From contig NZ_LT607751.1 of the NCBI RefSeq assembly GCF_900090305.1, positions 1,674,001 to 1,738,000 on the forward strand: DNA of 64,000 nucleotides, in the 5' to 3' direction. Position numbers and translations under genes: made by a program. The stretch is from Micromonospora siamensis. Its GTDB lineage: Bacteria > Actinomycetota > Actinomycetes > Mycobacteriales > Micromonosporaceae. Position 1 is the first letter of the stretch; every line of letters starts with the position of its first letter. The notes beneath the pieces are model-generated. The model worked only from the letters and a program-made list of their open reading frames with translations, was not told the origin of the DNA and did no database searches. Shown here piece by piece: positions 52,101-59,921 of the stretch.

Positions 52101-55100
52101 TGTTCGACGAGACGACGGTACGGCGGATGGTCGCCCACCTTGGGCGGATCATCGAAGGACTCGCCGCCGCGGATGCCGCCGGCTCGCTGGCTGCCGTGCC
52201 GATGCTCACCGCGGAGGAACAGCGGGAGGCCGTCGGGCGGCACAACGGCGCCCTGGTGCCGATCGGACCGGAATGCCTGCCGGACCTCTTCGACGCGCAG
52301 GTCCGGCGTACCCCCGACGCGCCGGCCGTACGCTTCGAAGGGCGGACGCTCACGTACGCGGCCTTCGCGGCCCGGGCCAACCAGCTCGCGCACCATCTGC
52401 GTGAGCTCGGCGTGGGCCCCGGTGACCTGGTCGCCGTGTCGCTGCCCCGGTGCATCGAGCTGGTCGTCGCCCTCTACGCGGTCCACCAGGCCGGCGGCGC
52501 CTATCTTCCCCTTGATCCGGACTACCCTGCCGAGCGCCTCGCGTTCATGCTCGACGACGCGCGTCCCCGGGTGGTGCTGACCGACAGCCGTACCGAGAAG
52601 GTCCTGCCGTCGGGGCAGAGCACTGTCGTACTGCTCGACACCGAGACGACCGGCGCCCTCCTGAGCGGCCTTCCCACCGGTCCGGTCGACCGGAGCGGAC
52701 TCGATCGGAACAGCCCCGCCTACGTCATCTACACCTCCGGCTCCACCGGCCGTCCGAAGGGTGTCGTCGTGCCGCACGTCGGCGTGGTGAACCGGCTCCT
52801 CTGGATGCAGGACGAGTACGGTCTCGCTGCCGACGACCGGGTTCTGCAGAAGACCCCCTCGAGTTTCGACGTCTCGGTATGGGAGTTCTTCTGGCCGCTC
52901 ATGACCGGCGCCGCGCTCGTGGTGGCCCGGCCGGACGGACACGCCGACCCGGAGTACCTGGCCGACCTCATCCGGCGGGAACGGATCACCACCGTGCACT
53001 TCGTACCGTCGATGCTGCGCGCGTTCGTGGACACGCCGGCCGCCGCCGGGATCGAGACGCTCAGGCGGGTGATCTGCAGCGGAGAGGCGCTGCCCGCGCA
53101 GCTGTGGCGGCATTACCGCGAGGTGCTGGATGCCCCGCTGCACAACCTGTACGGCCCGACCGAGGCGTCGATCGACGTGACGTACCACCAGTGCGTGGAC
53201 AGCGACCTGGACGGCACCGTTCCGATCGGCAGGCCGGTCTGGAACACGTCCATCCACATCCTGGACGCCGATCTGGCGCCGGTGGTGCCGGGCAGCGAGG
53301 GTGAGCTGTGCATCGGGGGCGTCCAGCTCGCCCTCGGGTACCTGAACCGGCCGGAGCTGACGGCTGAGCGCTTCGTGCCGGACCCGTTCGACGGATCGGA
53401 TGGCCGCCTCTACCGCACCGGTGACCTGGCCCGGCGGCGGGCGGACGGCGTCATCGAGTACCGCGGCCGGCTGGACGAGCAGGTCAAGGTGCGTGGCTTC
53501 CGGATCGAGCTGGGCGAGATCGAGGCGGTGCTGGAACGGCACCCGGAGGTCGAGCGGGCGGCGGTGACCGCACCGGCCGACTCCGGCGGCGGACGGCGGC
53601 TGGTCGCTCACGTCGTGGCCGTCGACGGACGGTCACCGGTCGCGGCCGAGCTCCAGGAACACCTGGGAGAGCACCTTCCCGAGCACATGGTCCCGGGCCT
53701 GGTACTGCTGCGTGACGACCTGCCGCTGACCCCCAGCGGCAAGCTGGACCGCCGTGCGCTGGAGACGGCCAATCTCGCTACGGACGCCGTGGCGGTGTTC
53801 GTGGCGCCCCGCACCCCTGTCGAACGGGCGGTGGCGGCCATCTGGGCCGAGGTGCTCGAGGCGCCCCGCATCGGCATCGAGGACAACTTCTTCGCGCTCG
53901 GCGGCGACTCCATCCGCACCATCCGGATTGCATCGATGATACGCGATGTCCTCGGAGTCGATCTGCCCCTGCGCCGCCTGTTCGATCTGCCCACTGTCAG
54001 CGCCCTGGCCGCCGAGATCGAGCAGTCCGGGCGTGTGGTGGGTGGGGGTATTCCGGTGGTGGGGCGGGGTGAGGGTTTGCCGTTGTCGTTTGCGCAGCAG
54101 CGGTTGTGGTTTTTGGCGCAGTTCAATCCGGGTGGGGTGGATTACAACGCGTCGGCGGGTTTGCGGTTGGTGGGGGGGTTGGATCGTTCGGCGTTGGTGG
54201 GTGCGTTGGGTGATGTTGTGGCCCGGCATGAGGTGTTGCGGACGCGGTTGGTGTCCGTGGGTGGGGTTGGTGTGCAGGTGGTGGAGCCGGCGGGTTCGGT
54301 TTCCGCTGAGGTTCGGTTCGTGGATGGGGTGAGTGCCGGGGCGTTGGACGATGTGGTGTTGGAGGAGGTGTCGAGGCCGTTTGATGTGTCGGTTGTGCCG
54401 TTGGTGCGGGCGTTGGTGGTGGGTGTCGGGGTTGATGAGCATGTGGTGGTGTTGACGTTTCATCATGTGGCGGTTGATGGCTGGTCGTTGGGGTTGCTGA
54501 CCCGCGAGTTGGGTGTCTTCTATGACGCTCGGGTGCGGGGTGTGGATGCGGGTTTGCCGGTGCCGGTGGTGCAGTACGCGGATTTCGCGGTGTGGCAGCG
54601 GTCGCGGTTGACCGAGCGGGTGCTGGCCGAGGGTGTGGGGTATTGGCGGCGGCAGTTGGCGGGTGTGCCGGTGTTGGAGTTGCCGGTGGATCGGCCGCGG
54701 CCGGCGGTGCGGTCGACGGTGGGTGCGGTGGTGCGGGGTGTGGTGCCGGCGCAGACGGTGGCGGGTTTGTCGCGGTTGTGCCGGGCGCGGGGTGCGACGT
54801 TGTTCATGGCGTTGACGGCTGCGGTGCAGGTGGTGTTGGGCCGCTGGTCGGGTTCGTCGGATGTGGCGGTGGGGTCGGTCACTGCGGGTCGTGACCGTCG
54901 CGAGTTGCAGGACATGGTGGGCTTTTTCGTCAACACCGTGGTGTTGCGGTCGCGGATCGCCGAGCAGGAGTCGTTCGGGCAGTTGCTGGGGCGGGTGCGT
55001 GAGACGGTGCTGGAGGCGTTCGCGCATCAGGATGTGCCGTTCGAACGGCTGGTGGAGGAACTCGTCGAGCAGCGTGACCCGAGCCGGTCACCGCTGTTCC

Positions 55101-58100
55101 AGGCGATGGTGGTGGTGCAGAACGCGCCGGTGGAACTGCCCCGGTTGAGTGGCCTGGCGGTGACGGAGTTCGAGCTGCCGTGCGTGGCCGCGCAGTTCGA
55201 GGTGACCGTGGAGTTCACGGTGCCCGGCCCCGCCGACCCCGACCAGGGTTTGCAGATGGTGGTGGAGTTCAACACCGACCTGTTCGACGAGTCGACGATG
55301 GTGCGACTCGGCGAGCACATCGTCGAGTTGTTGCGGGTGGTGGCCGCGGACGCGGTCGCCGAGGTGGAACGTCCGCTGGCGTTGGTGGACATGCTGCCGG
55401 CGGCAGAGCGTGACCTGGTGGTGCAGGGATTCAACGACACGACGATGACCGTGCCGCAGCCCCACTGCGTGCAGGAGTTGTTCGCGCAGCGCGTGGCGCG
55501 CACCCCGGACGCGATAGCGGTGATCGACCAGGCCGGACCCGTGACCTTCGCCGAACTCGACACCGCGGCGAACCGGGTGGCGCACTGGTTGCGTGCCGCC
55601 GGCGCCGGTCCTGGTTCGCTGGTCGGGTTGTGTGTGTCGCGGGGTCGGCTGATGCCGTTGGGGATGCTGGCGGTGCTGCGCTCCGGAGCGGCTTTCGTGC
55701 CGCTGGACCCGGGCTACCCGGACGACCGCCTGGCACACATGATCACCGACAGCGGCACCACCCTGGTACTGACCGAACACGCACTACACCAACGCCTAAG
55801 CGCGGCCGGCCCGCACACGCGGTGGCTGGCCCTGGACGACACCGACACCGACACCGCCGGACTCCCCGACACCACACCCGAACACACCGCCACCCCCGAC
55901 GACCTGGCATACGTCATCTACACCTCCGGCTCCACCGGCACCCCCAAAGGCGTCCAGATCGAACACCGGAGTCTCGTCGAGGCGCTCGCCGTCGTGGAGC
56001 CGGTCCTCCGCCTCGATGACCGGGACGTCCTGCTGACGACGGGTGCCGGCCACTCGCTGTGGGAGACCTGGGCGGCGCTGCTGGCCGGGGCCCGCCTCGC
56101 GTACGCGCCCCCGGTTGGCGACCCGCACGCTCTCGGTGAGGCACTGCTGGAGCACCACGTCACGGTCGCTTCCATCCTGCCGTCGGCACTGCAACGGCTG
56201 GCCGCCGGCAAAGCCGACGGGGTGCCGCCGCCTCGGGCGTCGCTGCGGAGGATCCTGCTCAGCGGGGAGACACTCTGGTCCACCCAGCACCAGGCGTGGC
56301 GCGAGGCGTTCCCGGAGGCCTCGGCGCAGCTGGCGTACGCCTGGTGCCCGGAGGTCGCGGCCGGACCGGTGACGTGGAGCCCCGTGTCCACCCCCGCCGT
56401 CGGGCGTCCGCGCCGGGAGCCGGCCGGCCCGCCGCTGCCCGGGCGTGCCCTGTGGATACTCAACGCGGCCGGTGCCCACCAGCCGCTCGGTGTGCCGGGA
56501 GAGCTCCGGATGAGCGGCGCCGGTCTCTCCCGGGACGTGTCCGGGCAGGGAGTACGCGCCGACGAGCCGGTGGCACTCAGGCCCGACCGCACGATCGAGG
56601 TGTACTGCCGCGACGACGACATGCTCTCGGTCCACGGCGTGCGTGTCGATCCGGGCGAGATCGAGGGGGTGCTCTCGTCGTACCCGCTCGTCGCGGAGAG
56701 CGTGGTCACCGTCATCGAGGACCGCCTCGGTCGACGACTGGCGGCCCACGTGGTGCCGTCCGGCTTCCAGGTGCCCGAACGCTCGGAGCTACGGGCCTTC
56801 GCCTCCGAATGGTTGCCGGGGTTCATGGTGCCGTCGGTGGTGATGGTGGTTGACGGGTTGCCGTTGTTGCCGTCGGGGAAGGTGGATCGGCGGGGTTTGC
56901 CGGTGCCGGTTGAGGTGGATGCGGGTGGGGTTTTTGTGGCTCCGCGTTCGTCGGTGGAGCGGGTGTTGGCGGGGGTGTGGGCTGAGGTTTTGGGTGTGCC
57001 TCGGGTGGGGGTGGAGGATAATTTCTTTGAGCTTGGTGGGGATTCGATCCTGAGTATTCAGGTGGTGTCGCGGGCGCGGGCTGCGGGTTTGTGGTTGTCG
57101 TCGCGGGATTTGTTTGTGCGGCAGAGTGTGGCGGCGTTGGCGGCGGGTCTGGAATCGGGGGAGATCGGCCGGCCGGGGCCGGTGCAGCAACGGCCGGTGG
57201 TGGACGGGGTGTGGGAGTTGACCCCGATTCAGCGGTGGTTCTTCGACGTTTTCACCGCTGATCCGTCGCATTACAACATGTCGGTGCTGCTGGAATTGGA
57301 TCCGCGGGTCGAGGTGCGGCTGCTGCGGGACGTGGTCGACGCGTTGGTGGCGGAGCACGACGTGTTGCGGTGTCGGTTCGTGCGTGGTGAGGACGGCGGT
57401 TGGCGGGCTTCCTGCGCGCCGGTGCAGGACATGTCGGCGGTGTTCGACGTGGTCGAGATCCCGGCGGACGAACAGCAGGCGGAGTGGGTGATGCAGGAGC
57501 AGGCGCGGCGGGCGCAGGCGTCGTTGCGGTTGGACACCGGTCCGCTGCTGCGGGCGGTGGTGTTCCGGGGTGGTTCACAGCCGCCGCGGTTGTTGTTGAC
57601 GGTGCATCACCTGGTGGTTGACGGGGTGTCGTGGCGGATCCTGTTGTCGGATCTGCAGGCCGGTTATCGGCAGGTGGCGGCGGGTGAGCCGGTGCGGCTG
57701 GAAGCGGCGACGTCGTCGTTCCAGTACTGGGCGCAGCGTCTGGTGGGGCATGTGGCCGCGGGTGGGTTGGACGCGGAGTTGGAGTACTGGTCGCAGGTGT
57801 CGGCGGCGGATCCGCGGTTGCCGGTGGATGCGCAGGCGGCGAATACCGCGGGTGCGGTGCGTGAGGTGTCGGTGCGGTTGGACGCGCGGCGGACTGACCT
57901 GTTGTTGCGTCGGGTGCCGGCGGTGTATCGGACGCAGATCAACGATGTGCTGGTGGCGGCGTTGGGTCGGGTGCTGGCGCGGTGGACCGGCCGGGATCGG
58001 TTGTTGATCGGGATGGAGGGTCACGGTCGGGAGGAGTTGTTCGATGATGTCGATGTGACCCGGACGGTGGGCTGGTTCACCACGCATTTCCCGGTGCCGT

Positions 58101-58540
58101 TGCACGTGCCGGAACAGGGTTCGGCGGCCGAGCCGGACTGGCGGATCCTGATCCGCGCGGTGAAGAGTCAGTTGCGTCGGGTGCCGGGTCATGGTCTGGG
58201 ATACGACGCGTTGCGGTGGCTGTCGGGGCCGGACCAGCCGGGCGCGGTGCTGCGTGGCGACGCCCAACCGCAGATCAGTTTCAACTACCTGGGCCAGTTC
58301 GACACCGCCGGTTCCGCCACCGGCGGCGGGTTGATCACCGGCCAGCGGGCCGGGATCGGTCAGGACCACAGCGAAGCCGGCGAACGACCGTACCTGCTGG
58401 ATGTCGCCGGCAGCGTCCTCAACGGCCACCTCGACATCGTGTTCGCCTACAACCACCACATCCACCACCCCGCCACCATCACCACCCTCGCCGACACCTA
58501 CCTGAACACCCTCGAAAACCTCATCGACCACTGCGAATGA
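46139..58540 (+). CDS. NRPS3: C-A-T-E-C-A-T-C-A-T-E, modules 4-6, last A degenerate, no TE
   Basis: This 4133-residue synthetase has approximate domains C4 25-475, A4 490-1018, T4 (S1053), E4 1101-1551, C5 1562-2020, A5 2031-2550, T5 (S2591), C6 2630-3080, A6 3098-3597, T6 (S3636) and E6 3685-4133. C4 and C6 have HHVAVDGWS, C5 is the post-E type, and both E domains have HHLVVDGVSW. Pocket reads: A4 DLAELVAVD, with two acidic residues suiting a cationic side chain such as Arg; A5 DVWHISLID, the Ser code. A6 keeps the ATP loop (about 3259) and the A10 lysine (K3581). It has Gly3304 where the amino-binding Asp should be, WCPEV in place of YGPTE, and no YRTGD motif, so it is probably unable to activate an amino acid. 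The protein ends with E6, and release must occur in trans. Confidence 0.95.
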   Translation: MSLSREDRIAALPAHVREEALKRLSGRVVGGGIPVVGRGEGLPLSFAQQRLWFLAQFNPGGVDYNASAGLRLVGGLDRSALVGALGDVVARHEVLRTRLVSVGGVGVQVVEPAGSVSAEVRFVDGVSAGALDDVVLEEVSRPFDVSVVPLVRALVVGVGVDEHVVVLTFHHVAVDGWSLGLLTRELGVFYDARVRGVDAGLPVPVVQYADFAVWQRSRLTERVLAEGVGYWRRQLAGVPVLELPVDRPRPAVRSTVGAVVRGVVPAQTVAGLSRLCRARGATLFMALTAAVQVVLGRWSGSSDVAVGSVTAGRDRRELQDMVGFFVNTVVLRSRIAEQESFGQLLGRVRETVLEAFAHQDVPFERLVEELVEQRDPSRSPLFQAMVVVQNAPVELPRLSGLAVTEFELPCVAAQFEVTVEFTVPGPADPDQGLQMVVEFNTDLFDESTMVRLGEHIVELLRVVAADAVAEVERPLALVDMLPAAERDLVVQGFNDTTMTVPQPHCVQELFAQRVARTPDAIAVIDQAGPVTFAELDTAANRVAHWLRAAGAGPGSLVGLCVSRGRLMPLGMLAVLRSGAAFVPLDPGYPDDRLAHMITDSGTTLVLTEHALHQRLSAAGPHTRWLALDDTDTDTAGLPDTTPEHTATPDDLAYVIYTSGSTGTPKGVQIEHRQLWHIAHAWDHRFGLTERPLRFVSISSLSVDLSFADLLRSAFFGGTLIIADTDTVTDPPELLRLMELTGATGFEVVPSLLRVLVQECRNQGVPFPPLALLSVGSEGWRVEDCRDLLGILQPGTTVVNAYGGTEATVDSTVFEPTLETIEGRSVVPIGRPLGNTVVYVVDEGLNPVPVGVAGELLIGGDGLARGYWGRADLTAERFVRVSFAGGRRVYRTGDVGRWGADGCLEFLGRVDEQVKVRGFRVEPGEVEAVLLAHPSVGEAVVVAVGEGARRRLVGYVVGVGGGGVDVGVVREFVAARLPGFMVPSVVMVVDGLPLLPSGKVDRRGLPVPVEVDAGGVFVAPRSSVERVLAGVWAEVLGVPRVGVEDNFFELGGDSILSIQVVSRARAAGLWLSSRDLFVRQSVAALAAGLESGEIGRPGPVQQRPVVDGVWELTPIQRWFFDVFTADPSHYNMSVLLELDPRVEVRLLRDVVDALVAEHDVLRCRFVRGEDGGWRASCAPVQDMSAVFDVVEIPADEQQAEWVMQEQARRAQASLRLDTGPLLRAVVFRGGSQPPRLLLTVHHLVVDGVSWRILLSDLQAGYRQVAAGEPVRLEAATSSFQYWAQRLVGHVAAGGLDAELEYWSQVSAADPRLPVDAQAANTAGAVREVSVRLDARRTDLLLRRVPAVYRTQINDVLVAALGRVLARWTGRDRLLIGMEGHGREELFDDVDVTRTVGWFTTHFPVPLHVPEQGSAAEPDWRILIRAVKSQLRRVPGHGLGYDALRWLSGPDQPGAVLRGDAQPQISFNYLGQFDTAGSATGGGLITGQRAGIGQDHSEAGERPYLLDVAGSVLNGHLDIVFAYNHHIHHPATITTLADTYLNTLENLIDHCVDMAAGGCTPEDFPYAGLDQAAVDAVVGDGREVEDVYRLTPIQAGMLFHALMAPESGVYLDQMSFVLEGVRDVDALARAWQVVTDRTPVLRSSVVWQGVPEPVQVVWRRVVLPVRRVDWSGLSVGEQEAEARRLSEEERLAGVDLGRAPLSRLVLAELGDDRVRVLRTSHHLMLDGWSTFQVLSDVFAVYGALVSGARGAAVVAGLPVRRPFVDYVAWLAARDRGTEQRFWREVLAGFEAANVLPVDRVPVGSYQARADASVPVVLPSVVSDAVVGFARRHRLTVNTVVQGAWALLLSRYCGVRDVCFGSTVSGRPPELAGAGDVVGIFINTLPVRVRVDGGEPVVGWLRGLQDAQVAAREFEGSALADIQSWSEVPAGSPMFDSIVVFENYPADLGLGAEHGLRMTGLAGTEATSFPLNLLAYPGDGLALTLAYDPRMFDETTVRRMVAHLGRIIEGLAAADAAGSLAAVPMLTAEEQREAVGRHNGALVPIGPECLPDLFDAQVRRTPDAPAVRFEGRTLTYAAFAARANQLAHHLRELGVGPGDLVAVSLPRCIELVVALYAVHQAGGAYLPLDPDYPAERLAFMLDDARPRVVLTDSRTEKVLPSGQSTVVLLDTETTGALLSGLPTGPVDRSGLDRNSPAYVIYTSGSTGRPKGVVVPHVGVVNRLLWMQDEYGLAADDRVLQKTPSSFDVSVWEFFWPLMTGAALVVARPDGHADPEYLADLIRRERITTVHFVPSMLRAFVDTPAAAGIETLRRVICSGEALPAQLWRHYREVLDAPLHNLYGPTEASIDVTYHQCVDSDLDGTVPIGRPVWNTSIHILDADLAPVVPGSEGELCIGGVQLALGYLNRPELTAERFVPDPFDGSDGRLYRTGDLARRRADGVIEYRGRLDEQVKVRGFRIELGEIEAVLERHPEVERAAVTAPADSGGGRRLVAHVVAVDGRSPVAAELQEHLGEHLPEHMVPGLVLLRDDLPLTPSGKLDRRALETANLATDAVAVFVAPRTPVERAVAAIWAEVLEAPRIGIEDNFFALGGDSIRTIRIASMIRDVLGVDLPLRRLFDLPTVSALAAEIEQSGRVVGGGIPVVGRGEGLPLSFAQQRLWFLAQFNPGGVDYNASAGLRLVGGLDRSALVGALGDVVARHEVLRTRLVSVGGVGVQVVEPAGSVSAEVRFVDGVSAGALDDVVLEEVSRPFDVSVVPLVRALVVGVGVDEHVVVLTFHHVAVDGWSLGLLTRELGVFYDARVRGVDAGLPVPVVQYADFAVWQRSRLTERVLAEGVGYWRRQLAGVPVLELPVDRPRPAVRSTVGAVVRGVVPAQTVAGLSRLCRARGATLFMALTAAVQVVLGRWSGSSDVAVGSVTAGRDRRELQDMVGFFVNTVVLRSRIAEQESFGQLLGRVRETVLEAFAHQDVPFERLVEELVEQRDPSRSPLFQAMVVVQNAPVELPRLSGLAVTEFELPCVAAQFEVTVEFTVPGPADPDQGLQMVVEFNTDLFDESTMVRLGEHIVELLRVVAADAVAEVERPLALVDMLPAAERDLVVQGFNDTTMTVPQPHCVQELFAQRVARTPDAIAVIDQAGPVTFAELDTAANRVAHWLRAAGAGPGSLVGLCVSRGRLMPLGMLAVLRSGAAFVPLDPGYPDDRLAHMITDSGTTLVLTEHALHQRLSAAGPHTRWLALDDTDTDTAGLPDTTPEHTATPDDLAYVIYTSGSTGTPKGVQIEHRSLVEALAVVEPVLRLDDRDVLLTTGAGHSLWETWAALLAGARLAYAPPVGDPHALGEALLEHHVTVASILPSALQRLAAGKADGVPPPRASLRRILLSGETLWSTQHQAWREAFPEASAQLAYAWCPEVAAGPVTWSPVSTPAVGRPRREPAGPPLPGRALWILNAAGAHQPLGVPGELRMSGAGLSRDVSGQGVRADEPVALRPDRTIEVYCRDDDMLSVHGVRVDPGEIEGVLSSYPLVAESVVTVIEDRLGRRLAAHVVPSGFQVPERSELRAFASEWLPGFMVPSVVMVVDGLPLLPSGKVDRRGLPVPVEVDAGGVFVAPRSSVERVLAGVWAEVLGVPRVGVEDNFFELGGDSILSIQVVSRARAAGLWLSSRDLFVRQSVAALAAGLESGEIGRPGPVQQRPVVDGVWELTPIQRWFFDVFTADPSHYNMSVLLELDPRVEVRLLRDVVDALVAEHDVLRCRFVRGEDGGWRASCAPVQDMSAVFDVVEIPADEQQAEWVMQEQARRAQASLRLDTGPLLRAVVFRGGSQPPRLLLTVHHLVVDGVSWRILLSDLQAGYRQVAAGEPVRLEAATSSFQYWAQRLVGHVAAGGLDAELEYWSQVSAADPRLPVDAQAANTAGAVREVSVRLDARRTDLLLRRVPAVYRTQINDVLVAALGRVLARWTGRDRLLIGMEGHGREELFDDVDVTRTVGWFTTHFPVPLHVPEQGSAAEPDWRILIRAVKSQLRRVPGHGLGYDALRWLSGPDQPGAVLRGDAQPQISFNYLGQFDTAGSATGGGLITGQRAGIGQDHSEAGERPYLLDVAGSVLNGHLDIVFAYNHHIHHPATITTLADTYLNTLENLIDHCE
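46211..48154 (+). repeat. R1 copy a: C4 plus first part of A4
   Basis: These 1944 bp match 54026-55969 at a constant offset of 7815, with no difference noticed. The block spans the whole C domain and the A domain through core motif A3 (YTSGSTGTPKG), ending 9 codons past it. The coding strand shifts from G/T-rich at the start to A/C-rich at the end. Confidence 0.92.
48614..49434 (+). repeat. Block shared with NRPS1 module 2 (A C-terminus + T)
   Basis: This is the counterpart of 24954-25774, identical apart from one base. Only the 459 bp between 48155 and 48613, which encode the substrate pocket of A4, are unique. The module looks like a specificity core set between two reused blocks. Confidence 0.9.
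49062..50786 (+). repeat. R2 copy a: end of A4, T4 and E4
   Basis: These 1725 bp match 56811-58535 at a constant offset of 7749, with no difference noticed. The block runs from the A8-A9 region of the adenylation domain to the end of the epimerisation domain. Confidence 0.92.
50822..51970 (+). repeat. Post-E condensation block shared with NRPS1 (C5)
   Basis: This is the counterpart of 27114-28262, with a divergent patch of about 50 bp near 50942-50991 and a few changes near 51283. Identity stops abruptly at GAACTACCCCGCCGAC in both genes. Confidence 0.9.
54026..55969 (+). repeat. R1 copy b: C6 plus first part of A6
   Basis: This is the second copy of the 1944-bp block at 46211-48154. Identity begins at the first base after the T5 linker (TCCGGGCGTG) and ends at GAACACCGG. 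Beyond that point A6 is unrelated to A4 at nucleotide level until 56811. Confidence 0.92.
55970..56810 (+). other. Unique degenerate core of the module 6 adenylation domain
   Basis: These 841 bp lie between the two duplicated blocks R1b and R2b and are the only non-repeated part of module 6. They encode the region that should hold core motifs A4-A8. Asp235 is replaced by Gly (LTTGAGHSLWETW), A5 reads LAYAWCPEVAAG, A6 reads GELRMSGAGLSRDV, the A7 TGD is absent and A8 is reduced to HGVRVDPGEIE. The frame is open and codon use is normal. This looks like a maintained inactive domain rather than random decay. Confidence 0.8.
56811..58535 (+). repeat. R2 copy b: end of A6, T6 and E6
   Basis: This is the second copy of the 1725-bp block at 49062-50786. 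It stops two codons before the end of NRPS3, where copy a continues into the linker before C5. The terminal E domain is therefore an exact duplicate of the internal one. Confidence 0.92.
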
Positions 58541-58553
58541 GCAGGTCGGGGCG

Positions 58554-58588
58554 AGAACGGGGCTGCCCCGACAGGGCGGCCCCGCTCT
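58554..58588 (+). terminator. Candidate terminator after NRPS3
   Basis: An 11-bp stem with one G-U pair (58558-58568 with 58574-58584) has loop CGACA and extends by three more pairs after a mismatch. It is 13 bp past the NRPS3 stop. There is no T-tract, so read-through into the LeuA-like gene is possible. Confidence 0.6.
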
Positions 58589-58718
58589 GCCGTGCGCAGC
58601 GTGTCATCGGCTTTCATGCGCACTTGAAAAGCTTTGGGGAGCGTCCAAAACCGGTGCCAGGGTGAAGCTCCAATTCACGCTCGCGTGCAGCGATCACGCG
58701 GAATGGAGGCGATCGGTC

Positions 58719-59921
58719 ATGACCGTTCACGGCGTGCCCGAACGACGACTTATCAAGATCTTCGACACCACGCTGCGGGACGGTGAACAGGCGCCGGGCA
58801 ACGCCATGTCACCGCACCAGAAGCTTGAGATAGCCCTTGTGCTGGAGGAGTTGGGCGTCAACGTCATCGAGACCGGTTTCCCGAGTTCTTCGATGAACGA
58901 TCAGCGTGCGACCGCGATGATCGCGAAAGCGCTGACCACCGCGGAGTTCTCCACTCTGAACCGGGCGACGCGCAGCGACATCAGCATCGCCGCGGAGGCC
59001 GGCGGGACAGACCGGCATCACCTTCAGGTCATGGTGACCGGCAGCGACATCCACCTGGAGCACAAGCGCGGGATCAGCCGCGGCGAGAGCCTCGCGGAGG
59101 TGCGGGACAGTCTCCGCTTCGCCCGCACGCTTGGCTTCACCAAGATCTCCCTCGGCATCGAGGACGCCACGCGCGGAAGTGGCGACCTGCTTCAGCCGTT
59201 GATCGAGACCGGCCTCGAAGAGGGCGCGACGACCGTCGTGCTCGCCGACACGACCGGATGTATGGTGCCGTCCGAGTTCGGCGCGCTCATCGGACGGGCA
59301 CGGCGCTGGGTCCCGGAGGGGATCGGGCTGTCCACGCACTGTCATGACGACATGGGGCTGTCCCTGGCCAACGCGCTGGCCGGCATCGCCGCGGGCGCCG
59401 ACGAGGTGCAGGTGACCCTGGCCGGAATCGGTGAGCGGGCCGGCAACACCGCCTTGGAGGAGTTGGCCGCGGTCCTGCTCTACAAGGGCGACGAGATCCG
59501 GGCGACGAGCACTCTGCGTACGGAGGGCCTGTATGAGGCCTACAAGTTACTGAGCCGTGTGATCGGTCTGCAGCCGTCCCGCAACAAGGCTCTCTTCGGC
59601 GAGAACGCCTTCGCCACCCTCGCGGGGATCCACCAGGCGGGCATGCTGCGCACCCCGGTGAACTACGAGTACGTCGAGCCGCACCGCTTCGGCAGGCAAC
59701 GGGAGATGCTCGTCGGGCGCCACTCGGGTCACAACGTCGTCCGTTACGCCTTCGAGCAGTTGGGGCTGCCCGTGGACGAATCGGATGTGCGTCGCATCTA
59801 CGCCGACCAGATCGCGGACCGTACGGGTGGGCAGACCTTGACCCTCGACGGCCTCAAGGCGCTGATCCTCCAGGAATCGGTCGTCTCCAGGGAACCGGGC
59901 GCCGTCGAGGTGACCAGCTGA
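58719..59921 (+). CDS. LeuA-like 2-isopropylmalate/benzylmalate synthase homologue
   Basis: This 400-residue homologue of 2-isopropylmalate synthase condenses acetyl-CoA with an alpha-keto acid. The catalytic start is [15 protein letters not shown] and the metal-binding motif is [14 protein letters not shown] at 58719 is preferred over GTG 58662 because GGAGG lies 9 nt upstream. The length fits the catalytic and linker part only. The regulatory domain of housekeeping LeuA, which gives leucine feedback control, is absent. This suits a dedicated secondary pathway, for example homophenylalanine (HphA-like) or homoleucine formation. The substrate cannot be read. A TTA codon occurs at 59547. The stop overlaps the LeuC-like start by 1 base. 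Confidence 0.87.
   Translation: MTVHGVPERRLIKIFDTTLRDGEQAPGNAMSPHQKLEIALVLEELGVNVIETGFPSSSMNDQRATAMIAKALTTAEFSTLNRATRSDISIAAEAGGTDRHHLQVMVTGSDIHLEHKRGISRGESLAEVRDSLRFARTLGFTKISLGIEDATRGSGDLLQPLIETGLEEGATTVVLADTTGCMVPSEFGALIGRARRWVPEGIGLSTHCHDDMGLSLANALAGIAAGADEVQVTLAGIGERAGNTALEELAAVLLYKGDEIRATSTLRTEGLYEAYKLLSRVIGLQPSRNKALFGENAFATLAGIHQAGMLRTPVNYEYVEPHRFGRQREMLVGRHSGHNVVRYAFEQLGLPVDESDVRRIYADQIADRTGGQTLTLDGLKALILQESVVSREPGAVEVTS

Noticed and set aside
49826..53611. A 1261-codon open frame on the minus strand
   Set aside because: It lies wholly antisense to NRPS3, is His/Arg/Pro-rich and has no family resemblance. It is a GC-bias shadow.
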